From assembly GCA_964458125.1 (NCBI GenBank), contig CAYWHE010000051.1:1-21238 (forward strand): a stretch of 21,238 nucleotides of DNA, read 5' to 3'. The notes below the pieces were generated by a model that did no database searches, was not told the origin of the DNA, and was given only the letters and a program-made list of their open reading frames with translations. Position numbers and translations under genes: made by a program. The DNA is from CAYWHE01 sp964458125 (GTDB taxonomy: Bacteria > Bacteroidota > Bacteroidia > AKYH767-A > OLB10). Below, piece after piece: positions 8,773-15,365 of the stretch (position 1 is the first letter of the stretch; the number at the start of each line of letters is the position of its first letter).

Positions 8773-9090
8773 GTGACTGTTTATAAATTTTCCGGCTTTC
8801 TCGGGAAATTGATAAAGCGGGCCGAACGTGGAAATGAAAAGGATATTGACTTTATAATGAGTTATTTAAACAGCAATTCTACCCTGGCTGACACCCGATA
8901 TATTGACTATGCTTTAAGCCTGGTACAAGACCCAAAAGGCATCTTGCGCTTGCAGTATTATTTATTTAATGGCACCCTCATCCAACGAAACTACAGCGCC
9001 TTATTTTTTAACAGAAGATTGGATTACGACCTGATAAAACGTGCTTATAACGAGGGTAAAATAGATTTAATTCAAGCTTATGCCAGGTAG
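8773..9090 (+). CDS. small conserved-looking hypothetical protein, 105 aa
   Basis: I cannot name this protein. The start is GTG, and an in-frame TAA lies immediately before it (8770-8772), so the coding region cannot extend upstream in this frame; the next in-frame Met is far inside. It has a basic N-terminus (FSGFLGKLIKRAERGNEKD), no signal peptide and no membrane segment, and ends in a segment rich in aromatic residues (LRLQYYLFNG, YSALFFNRRLDYDLIKRAY). The alternation of charged and hydrophobic residues suggests a small helical domain, perhaps a HEAT-like pair. I have a vague memory of similar approximately 110-aa proteins in Bacteroidota but cannot attach a function. The gene stands alone between AT-rich spacers. 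Confidence 0.6.
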   Translation: MTVYKFSGFLGKLIKRAERGNEKDIDFIMSYLNSNSTLADTRYIDYALSLVQDPKGILRLQYYLFNGTLIQRNYSALFFNRRLDYDLIKRAYNEGKIDLIQAYAR

Positions 9091-9500
9091 ACCATGTACA
9101 GAAAGACATCCAATCAGAAGCCCATCGATAAAACTTCCTGCAAAATCGCGGTGATTGGGCAACCATGCTCATGGGAGGTTACAGCGATACACCGGGCGGA
9201 TAGAGGATTGTGGCTCACCATTACCCGCTTTTCATCAGTCCGGGAAACGATACGAACGTTTCTCCGATAAAACCAATTATCCTGCCCCGGATTCTTGTTA
9301 TCTGCCTTCTAAGGATAAAAATATTGCTTAAGAGCACCGGCACTTAGACAAAAAATTAATGTATTTATAAATTTAATAAACATATTATAATTATTTAAAT
9401 GATTGGCTTTTATCTGATATTATTTAAATTTTTAATTTAATCAATAAATTCAGGCATTGGCATCCGTGTATTTTTAGGCAAATCGTTGCCAATAATCTGA
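9091..9500. other. intergenic region with a 58-codon reading frame, then AT-rich DNA
   Basis: Bases 9091-9300 have the base composition of coding DNA. An ATG-initiated frame of 58 codons runs from 9094 to the stop at 9270, beginning MYRKTSNQKP and ending ETIRTFLR; no database-like motif is apparent. The neighbouring frame also reads sensibly for short stretches (for example NRGDWATMLMGG) between stops, so this could be a decayed gene rather than a live small one. Bases 9301-9460 are strongly AT-rich with no gene, RNA or clear repeat. Confidence 0.3.
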
Positions 9501-9512
9501 CGTATGGCCCCA

Positions 9513-9560
9513 TTTGTTTATATCTTTGGAAAGAGAAAATCAAATTTTTTTTTAGTTTTG
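9513..9560 (+). promoter_or_regulatory. candidate Bacteroidota promoter(s) for the aldolase-accD operon
   Basis: Two matches to the Bacteroidota -7 consensus TAnnTTTG occur upstream of the aldolase: TATCTTTG at 9521-9528 and TAGTTTTG at 9553-9560. The second has a TTTG 24 bp upstream (9525-9528), slightly longer than the usual spacer, and would give a leader of about 37 nt. The first lacks a clear -33 element. I cannot tell which one is used. Confidence 0.45.
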
Positions 9561-9603
9561 CCGGTTAGGAAAATCAGTTTAATAAAGCCCTATCTGAATT
9601 ATT

Positions 9604-10662
9604 ATGTCGCATAAAAAACTAACCGAATTATTAGGAACACAGGCTGAATCGCTTTTAAATCATGAATGCAAAACCATCGATAAATCGAAACTCCATCTGC
9701 CGGGACCTGATTTTGTCGACCGGATTTTAACAGGAAGCAACAGAAACAACAAGGTTCTTCGAAACCTTCAATCCATTTATAGTCATGGGCGTTTAGGCGG
9801 AACCGGTTATGTTTCCATACTACCGGTCGACCAGGGCATTGAACATTCTGCCGGGGCCTCATTTGCGCCGAATCCCCTTTTTTTCGACCCTGAAAACATC
9901 GTTCATTTGGCTATGGAAGGGGGGTGTAATGCTGTAGCATCGACTTTTGGCGCGCTGGCATCCGTTTCCAGGAAATATGCCCATAAAATCCCCTTCATTG
10001 TTAAAATCAACCACAACGAATTCCTGACCTATCCGAATAAATTTGACCAGATCATGTTCGGATCGGTGGAAGAAGCATGGAACATGGGTGCAGCTGCTGT
10101 CGGCGCCACCATTTATTTTGGCTCCAATGAATCGGCCCGTCAGATTATAGAAGTTGCCAGGGCCTTTGAACGGGCACATGAACTGGGAATGGCTACCGTT
10201 CTCTGGTGTTATTTGAGAAACAGCGGATTTAAAAAGGATGGCGTTGATTACCATACCGCTACCGACCTCACTGCCCAGGCAAATCATCTTGGTGTGACGA
10301 TTCAGGCCGATATCATCAAACAAAAATTACCAACCTGTAATGGAGGATACCTGGCCCTGAATTTTGGCAAAACCCATAAAAAGGTCTACGAAGAACTTGC
10401 TACTGACCATCCCATTGATCTCTGCAGGTACCAGGTGGTCAATTGCTATATGGGCCGGGCCGGATTGATCAACTCCGGCGGTGAATCAAAAGGAGCTTCT
10501 GACCTGGCGGAAGCGGTAACCACTGCGGTTATCAACAAAAGGGCCGGCGGGCAAGGACTCATATCCGGACGCAAGGCCTTTCAAAAACCGTTCAATGAAG
10601 GCATAGCCATGTTGAATGCCATTCAGGATGTATATCTCGATTCTTCCATTCAGATTGCCTGA
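9604..10662 (+). CDS. fbaB: class I fructose-bisphosphate aldolase (DhnA/FbaB type)
   Basis: This 352-residue protein is a TIM-barrel aldolase of the archaeal/DhnA class rather than the metal-dependent class II. It should cleave fructose 1,6-bisphosphate to DHAP and glyceraldehyde 3-phosphate, or run in reverse in gluconeogenesis. Motifs seen include LPVDQGIEHS (residues 73-82), IVKINHNE (132-139), VLWCYLRN (199-206), IQADIIKQKLPT, where K239 is the likely Schiff-base lysine, and the phosphate-binding segments INSGGES (289-295) and GLISGRKAFQ (318-327). Length and motif order fit E. coli FbaB. The ATG choice is supported by full-length alignment to memory of family members. It lies 49 bp ahead of accD on the same strand with no terminator between, so the two are probably cotranscribed. 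Confidence 0.95.
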   Translation: MSHKKLTELLGTQAESLLNHECKTIDKSKLHLPGPDFVDRILTGSNRNNKVLRNLQSIYSHGRLGGTGYVSILPVDQGIEHSAGASFAPNPLFFDPENIVHLAMEGGCNAVASTFGALASVSRKYAHKIPFIVKINHNEFLTYPNKFDQIMFGSVEEAWNMGAAAVGATIYFGSNESARQIIEVARAFERAHELGMATVLWCYLRNSGFKKDGVDYHTATDLTAQANHLGVTIQADIIKQKLPTCNGGYLALNFGKTHKKVYEELATDHPIDLCRYQVVNCYMGRAGLINSGGESKGASDLAEAVTTAVINKRAGGQGLISGRKAFQKPFNEGIAMLNAIQDVYLDSSIQIA

Positions 10663-10711
10663 TAACAACTCCTGAAAAACAACAAACTATCCGATTTCCA
10701 GGCCCCATACG

Positions 10712-11560
10712 ATGAGTAATTGGTTTACAAGGATAAAAGAGGGCATTACCACCTCCACCAAGGAGAAAAAGGAAACCCCTGAGGGACTCTGGTATAAATG
10801 CCCGTCCTGTAAAACCATCATGCCCTCCAAGGAGCATGCCGATAACCTGTTTGTTTGCGGCAAGTGCGGTTTTCATGAGCGAATAGGATCAGCCGAATAT
10901 TTTTATATTCTGTTTGATGACAACCAGTTTAAAGAACTGGATCAGAACCTCTCTTCCGCTGATCCCCTCGAATTTACAGATACAAAAAAATACAGCGAAA
11001 GGCTGATTGAAACCCAGAAGAAAACAGGGCTTAAGGATGCTATCCGTACCGCTCATGGTAAATCCGATGGCCGTGCCGTTGTTATTGCCTGCATGGACTT
11101 TTCCTTTATCGGGGGATCAATGGGCTCGGTAATGGGCGAAAAAATTTCCAGGGCCATTGATTTCAGCATTAAAAACAAGGTTCCGTTTGTGCTGATCTCC
11201 AAATCGGGCGGAGCTCGGATGATGGAAGCGGCCTTTTCACTCATGCAAATGGCCAAGACCGCCGCCAGGCTGGCCCTGCTTTCTGAAGCCAGGATACCCT
11301 TTATTTCTGTTTTAACCGACCCGACAACCGGAGGCGTAACGGCCTCTTTTGCCATGTTGGGCGATTTAAATATTGCTGAACCGGGAGCCTTAATCGGTTT
11401 TGCCGGTCCCAGAGTGGTGAAAGAAACGATCGGTAAAGACCTCCCAAAAGGTTTTCAAACCTCTGAGTTTGTTTTGGATCATGGATTTCTTGACCTGATC
11501 GTTGACAGGAGAGAGCTAAAAAGGAAACTTTCCAGCCTTTTACAAATGTTTGCCGCATAA
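10712..11560 (+). CDS. accD: acetyl-CoA carboxylase carboxyltransferase subunit beta
   Basis: This is the beta subunit of the carboxyltransferase, which with AccA moves the carboxyl group from biotin (on AccB) to acetyl-CoA to make malonyl-CoA for fatty-acid synthesis. The N-terminal zinc ribbon is complete: cysteines at residues 30, 33, 49 and 52. The crotonase-fold carboxyltransferase domain follows with SGGARM (165-170), TTGGVTASFAM (205-215) and GFAGPRVVKETIG (229-241), then SEFVLDHGFLD near the end. At 282 aa it is full length for the family. No Shine-Dalgarno sequence precedes the ATG. It is second in a probable operon with the aldolase. Its transcript ends at, or reads into, the hairpin array immediately downstream. 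Confidence 0.97.
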   Translation: MSNWFTRIKEGITTSTKEKKETPEGLWYKCPSCKTIMPSKEHADNLFVCGKCGFHERIGSAEYFYILFDDNQFKELDQNLSSADPLEFTDTKKYSERLIETQKKTGLKDAIRTAHGKSDGRAVVIACMDFSFIGGSMGSVMGEKISRAIDFSIKNKVPFVLISKSGGARMMEAAFSLMQMAKTAARLALLSEARIPFISVLTDPTTGGVTASFAMLGDLNIAEPGALIGFAGPRVVKETIGKDLPKGFQTSEFVLDHGFLDLIVDRRELKRKLSSLLQMFAA

Positions 11561-11581
11561 CAGGAACCGGTCTGAAACGTA

Positions 11582-11616
11582 AAAAAGGAAGCTTACGGGC
11601 TTCCTTTTTATTTTTA
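11582..11616 (+). terminator. intrinsic terminator of accD, also the first unit of the hairpin array
   Basis: An 11-bp perfect stem (11582-11592 with 11599-11609) closes a 6-nt TTACGG loop and runs straight into a T-rich tract, about 20 bp after the accD stop. This is a textbook intrinsic terminator. Its loop and orientation are the same as those of the following copies of the array, so the array may be derived from terminator-like hairpins. Confidence 0.85.
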
Positions 11617-12088
11617 ACCAATTAAATGAAGACTTACGGGTCTCCGGATGCATATCAGAACTTGCTTTTAAGAAGGCTTACAGGCCTTTTACTGGATTGG
11701 ACTTACAGGTCCGGATTTCGATGAAACTTTCAGGTTTCGAAAATTATCAATACTTACAGGCTTTCATGAATGGCAAAACTTACGGGTTTTCCTGGTATCG
11801 GATGGTTTCAGAGCAAAAAGGCTTACGGGCCTTTTAATTTGTAAGGACTTACGGGTCCTTTTGGGATGGAACTTACGGGCTCCGGTTTGTTAAAGACTTA
11901 CGGGTCTTTGGGTGAGGAAGGACTTACGGGTCCTTTTTGTGTTTTGAAGCTTACGGGCTCCGGTTTGTTAAAGACTTACGGGTCTTTGGGTGGTAAGGAC
12001 TTACGGGTCCTCTTTTGGTTTGGAAACTTACGGGCTTCGCGTATGATATTAAGACTTACGGGTCTTTTTGGATGCTTACGGGCTATCC
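11582..12088 (+). repeat. array of 18 CTTACGGG-core hairpins with covarying stems
   Basis: Eighteen copies of an 8-nt core start at 11592, 11633, 11677, 11702, 11727, 11753, 11779, 11822, 11848, 11872, 11897, 11923, 11950, 11975, 12000, 12027, 12055 and 12075. Most are 24-28 nt apart; three gaps are 41-44 nt and the last is 20. Fourteen cores read CTTACGGG; three (11677, 11702, 11753) read CTTACAGG and 11727 reads CTTTCAGG. Purine-rich bases before each core pair with pyrimidine-rich bases after it: 13 copies have at least 4 contiguous Watson-Crick pairs. The base before the core and the one after it are A-T in ten copies, G-C in five and mismatched A-C in three. A 43-nt stretch covering two units is repeated exactly (11872-11914 and 11950-11992, 78 nt apart). 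All copies face the same way as accD. Spacing is not a multiple of 3, so it is not coding. Confidence 0.88.
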
Positions 12089-12376
12089 TTATATTTTGTT
12101 TCGCTGATCGCTTAAAGAACGTGGGGTACTGTTTGTTTGATGATTCAAAAATACTATCAGGACTAAGGTTTAGCAATTTAAACTTATTAAACGGCTGTTT
12201 TTGGTATTTAAATGGCCTGTTTTGCATACCAAACGGTGTGCCGGATTTTATATTATATGAAAAAAACCGGAGTGAATCGCTTTTTTAATGAATGAGACCC
12301 TGCGAATGATTGAAGTGAATCTGCCAGAAACGGTGGAAATCACTTCCATTCGCTTCATGTGGTAATTAATCAGGGA
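12089..12376. other. intergenic tail between the hairpin array and the FkbM gene, with two inverted repeats
   Basis: I see no gene here. An 8-bp inverted repeat (TTTGGTAT at 12200-12207, ATACCAAA at 12226-12233) and a 7-bp one (GAAGTGA at 12312-12318, TCACTTC at 12340-12346) are present; the second lies just past the end of the minus-strand FkbM gene and may mark its 3' end, but neither is followed by a T-tract in that direction. A long frame that crosses the array and continues to 12288 looks like a by-product of the repeats. Confidence 0.4.
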
Positions 12377-13342
12377 TCATCTTTTAATGGTCTTAAAACC
12401 AGATAAAAGTAAAGGTGGAATAAGGGTTTTCACGAACCGTTTGATTTTCTTACGCCTGCTGTCTGCATTCAGGTGAAAAAGGATGCTTTCAATGGTTTCT
12501 TTGGAAAATGTTGTGTAGGTTTTCAGCAGGTGATTGGAGAGGCTGAAATATCCCAACCGGCCTAAAACAAGTGCTGTAAATAAGGGGGATTGGTCACTGG
12601 GATCGAGGCTGTCTGGCTGGCCTGGATCAAAAAAATAAATGGCATCGCCTCCGGAGCAGTACCTGGGAAATTCATGGATTCCGGGAACAGGTGAAGGATT
12701 TTTGAAGGACCTGTTCCGATCAATAGCATCCGGGTAAAACAGGCAATCGACAAATTGAAATCCATTCATGCGAAGAAACTGATCCAGGTCTGAAAAAAGA
12801 GCCTGATCCTGATACACCCTTACAAAGGACACTTCCATAAAAAGAACACCAATTTTTCCATTCCTGATTAGTTCAGCAGCACCCTGGAGTATTCTCATTT
12901 CCGAGCCTTGTGTATCCAGTTTCAGAAGATCAATCCGGGCCAGCTTTTCCGATTTGCAGAACTGATCCAGGGTCAGGGTTTCAATGGTTGTTTTTTCAAT
13001 GGTACTGATTTGTTTCTCCCACCCTGCATATTCCCTCATCAAACCCATATGCCTGGAATAATTGTCCAGGTCAGGGACCAACAGCGAGTTATAACTGGCA
13101 TTGGCGGAAATGTTAAAAATTGCTTTTCCGGGTTTATCCCACAAACCGGCCTGGAAAAGGGATACTTTTTTATATTCCCTGTTATCAGTCAATTGCCTGA
13201 GGTCATGGAAGGATCCCGGATGCGGTTCGAAACCGTAAGCCTCTATAAACGGATTCAGAATACCCAAGGAAAACAGTCCGCCCCTAGCTCCTGCATCAAC
13301 CAGCACCAGGCTTTCCGGTTCTATCAGCTGATTTAATATCAC
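12377..13342 (-). CDS. FkbM-family SAM-dependent methyltransferase
   Basis: This 321-residue protein has the FkbM methyltransferase pattern: an SAM-binding VDAGARGG (residues 15-22), the acidic strand GFEPHP (37-42), and the family motif LLKLDTQGSEMRILQGA (139-155). Members usually O-methylate sugars or secondary metabolites, so a role in modifying a surface polysaccharide or glycan is plausible. The start is GTG: no ATG exists between it and the upstream in-frame stop, and an AAGGAG sequence lies about 9-11 bases before it, a strong ribosome-binding site rarely seen in this phylum. The C-terminal 90 residues after the Rossmann-like domain are not recognised. No glycosyltransferase neighbours are present, so it stands alone, facing the accD array. 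Confidence 0.88.
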   Translation of the reverse strand: MILNQLIEPESLVLVDAGARGGLFSLGILNPFIEAYGFEPHPGSFHDLRQLTDNREYKKVSLFQAGLWDKPGKAIFNISANASYNSLLVPDLDNYSRHMGLMREYAGWEKQISTIEKTTIETLTLDQFCKSEKLARIDLLKLDTQGSEMRILQGAAELIRNGKIGVLFMEVSFVRVYQDQALFSDLDQFLRMNGFQFVDCLFYPDAIDRNRSFKNPSPVPGIHEFPRYCSGGDAIYFFDPGQPDSLDPSDQSPLFTALVLGRLGYFSLSNHLLKTYTTFSKETIESILFHLNADSRRKKIKRFVKTLIPPLLLSGFKTIKR

Positions 13343-13683
13343 TTTTTTTTTGCTCCTTAAAAAGACTGTAAATTAAAAATCAAACCGGAAACTGAGGCTT
13401 CCCATGCAATTGTGTACTTCCCTGGCAGTCGGCTGGGCATCATTGATTTTTTTCCCTTGCTGCAAACAGCAGGTATTCGCTTTGAAAAATAAAAAATACG
13501 AACATCAGGATAAGGTTTATTAAAACAAATCCGGTGAATACACGTTTTTAATCCGGGCAATGAAGATGGTTTGAGTTAACAAATTTTTAACGGATCACTT
13601 CATATTGCATTCATTCAAGGGGTAATAAATTTGCATTGCAAAATTTTAAAGTTTATACAAAGTAACAATTTAATTTCAGAAAT
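13343..13683. promoter_or_regulatory. divergent intergenic region with htrA promoter
   Basis: This 341-bp gap holds the promoters of two divergent genes. For the htrA-like gene there is a good Bacteroidota promoter: TTG at 13605-13607, an 18-bp spacer, and TAAATTTG at 13626-13633, giving a leader of about 45 nt. For the FkbM gene I find the ribosome-binding site but no clear -7 element. A small hairpin (TGCTG, CAAA loop, CAGCA) lies near 13459-13472. I see no other gene. Confidence 0.6.
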
Positions 13684-15144
13684 ATGGTAAACCAACTCAA
13701 AAAATTATCAGGCCTGCTCCTGGTTGCTTCCCTGGGAGGCTTTGCAGGAGTTACTTTTTACAAACAATTTGATCAGCAAAAACCCTACAATTCGATTCAG
13801 CAAAAACAGTTTGCCAAACCTGTTGTATTTACAGGATCATCCGGCAGCATGGCTTATCCGGACTTTACTATGGCAGCTGAAAAAACCATTCCGGCAGTGG
13901 TTCATGTGAAAACATTTTATGGCGTTCAGCCTGTCAACCAGGCGGTCCCCTTTGATCCGTTCCGCAATTTCTTTTACGGAGACCGGGGCTATGGGTACCA
14001 AAGACCCCAGGAAGGCAGCGGAAGCGGTGTTATCATCAGTGATGATGGCTATATCGTGACCAATAACCATGTGGTTGAAAATGCCGATAAAGTTGAGGTT
14101 ACGCTGGATGATAAAAGAGATTATATGGCCAGGGTTATCGGAACCGATCCCACAACTGATCTTGCCTTAATTAAAATTGAGGGAAAAGACCTGCCTTTTT
14201 TGCCTTATGGCAACTCCGACAAGGTCCGGATCGGAGAATGGGTTCTGGCTGTTGGAAACCCGTTTAACCTGACCAGTACGGTTACGGCAGGCATTATCAG
14301 TGCCAAGGCCCGTAATATTAATATACTGCCCGAACAAACAGCGATAGAGTCATTCCTCCAGACCGATGCAGCCGTGAATCCCGGAAACAGCGGCGGGGCA
14401 CTTATCAATACCGATGGAAGCCTGATTGGAATTAATTCGGCAATTGCAAGTGCAACAGGCTCCTATTCCGGCTATTCCTTCGCCATTCCGGTGAATATCG
14501 TTAAAAAAGTCATGGATGACCTCCTGGAGTATGGAACGGTTCAACGTGGATTTATCGGCGTGGGAATTCAGGATGTTGACGCTAAACTGGCTGAGGACAA
14601 GGGCTTGAAATCACTGAAAGGGGTATATATCAACAGGTTATCAGAGGGAGGTGCTGCGGAAGATGCTGGAATGAAAGTCGGCGACATCATTACCATGGTG
14701 GAATCCATGGAGGTAAACAGCACACCCCAGTTGCTGGAACAAATCGGGCGACACCGACCAGGTGATAAGATAAATTTTACGGTTGATAGAAACGGTGAAT
14801 CAAAAGTTATTGCCGTAACCCTCCGGAATAAGGATAATAACACCCGTATGGTCAGGGAAACTGCCGCGGATGAGATTTCAGCTTTAGGGGCGCAAATGGA
14901 AACATTAAGTGGGTCCGAACTGAAAAAACTTGGAATCAAATCAGGTGTTAAAATTATCACCCTTACCCCCGGCAAATTAAGATCAGCAGGAATTAAAGAA
15001 GGCTTTATTATAACTTCCATTGATAACAAGGAAATGAATTCTGCTGAAGATGTGGCGGAGATTTTAAGGGCGAAAAGAGGCGGAGTCCTGATTGAAGGAA
15101 TTTACCCAAATGGTATGAAAGCCTATTATGGCTTCGGACTTTAA
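13684..15144 (+). CDS. htrA: periplasmic HtrA/DegP-type serine protease with two PDZ domains
   Basis: This 486-residue protein starts with a hydrophobic segment (about residues 8-26) that acts as a signal peptide or membrane anchor. The trypsin-like domain follows with a complete triad: H129 in VTNNHVVEN, D159 in TTDLALIK and S236 in VNPGNSGGAL. PDZ domain 1 covers about 285-382 and PDZ domain 2 about 395-485; the region before the protease carries a glycine- and aromatic-rich loop (FFYGDRGYGYQ). It should degrade or refold damaged envelope proteins under stress. The length and domain order match the DegP group. It is preceded by its own promoter and followed by a hairpin terminator, so it is monocistronic. 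Confidence 0.95.
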   Translation: MVNQLKKLSGLLLVASLGGFAGVTFYKQFDQQKPYNSIQQKQFAKPVVFTGSSGSMAYPDFTMAAEKTIPAVVHVKTFYGVQPVNQAVPFDPFRNFFYGDRGYGYQRPQEGSGSGVIISDDGYIVTNNHVVENADKVEVTLDDKRDYMARVIGTDPTTDLALIKIEGKDLPFLPYGNSDKVRIGEWVLAVGNPFNLTSTVTAGIISAKARNINILPEQTAIESFLQTDAAVNPGNSGGALINTDGSLIGINSAIASATGSYSGYSFAIPVNIVKKVMDDLLEYGTVQRGFIGVGIQDVDAKLAEDKGLKSLKGVYINRLSEGGAAEDAGMKVGDIITMVESMEVNSTPQLLEQIGRHRPGDKINFTVDRNGESKVIAVTLRNKDNNTRMVRETAADEISALGAQMETLSGSELKKLGIKSGVKIITLTPGKLRSAGIKEGFIITSIDNKEMNSAEDVAEILRAKRGGVLIEGIYPNGMKAYYGFGL

Positions 15145-15180
15145 CCCATTATTGCCAGAAAAACATTAAGTAACAATTAT

Positions 15181-15227
15181 AAACCCCCTGTAAACCATGA
15201 TAATAAGGATTTACAGGGGTTTTCTTA
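15181..15227 (+). terminator. intrinsic terminator after htrA
   Basis: Arms at 15181-15194 and 15210-15222 pair over about 13 bp with one bulged C, around a 15-nt loop, and are followed by a T-rich run. It lies about 36 bp after the protease stop codon and before the sigma factor promoter. Confidence 0.8.
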
Positions 15228-15270
15228 TGCATAAAAAAATTCGGTATTTCTCCATTTGTTCATATCTTAA

Positions 15271-15302
15271 TTTGTTTGTTAGCCCAATAAAATCTACCTT
15301 TG
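15271..15302 (+). promoter_or_regulatory. Bacteroidota-type promoter of the primary sigma factor gene
   Basis: TTTG at 15271-15274, a 20-bp spacer and TACCTTTG at 15295-15302 match the phylum's TTTG/TAnnTTTG promoter exactly. The predicted leader is about 55 nt. A second TTTG directly follows the first (15275-15278), giving a 16-bp alternative spacing. Confidence 0.75.
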
Positions 15303-15365
15303 CACCGATTAAAATTAATCTTTAGATTCTATTTTTTTTAATCCGCTTTTACCACAACCAAAACT

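Noticed and set aside
8669..9437. The 13-mer TAAATTTTTAATT on both sides of the 105-aa gene as direct repeats of an inserted element
   Set aside because: The shared sequence is low-complexity AT DNA, and no integrase or transposase lies between the copies.
11582..12088. CRISPR array
   Set aside because: The constant part is only 8 nt, the period is about 25 nt, and the variable flanks are complementary to each other rather than unique spacers; no cas genes are near.
11582..12088. REP/REPIN elements or integron attC sites
   Set aside because: REP elements conserve the stem and a GTAG-type flank, and attC sites have GTTRRRY ends; here the loop is constant and the stems vary, and no transposase or integrase is present.
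11866..12288. A 140-codon open frame across the hairpin array with repeated peptide LLKTYGSLG
   Set aside because: Unit spacing (20-28 nt) keeps changing the frame of the core, and the peptide repeat comes only from the 43-nt DNA duplication; the DNA signal is paired stems, not codons.
13357..13560. 67-codon minus-strand frame upstream of the FkbM gene
   Set aside because: It has no recognisable features and lies in the promoter region between two divergent genes; the base composition is not coding-like.
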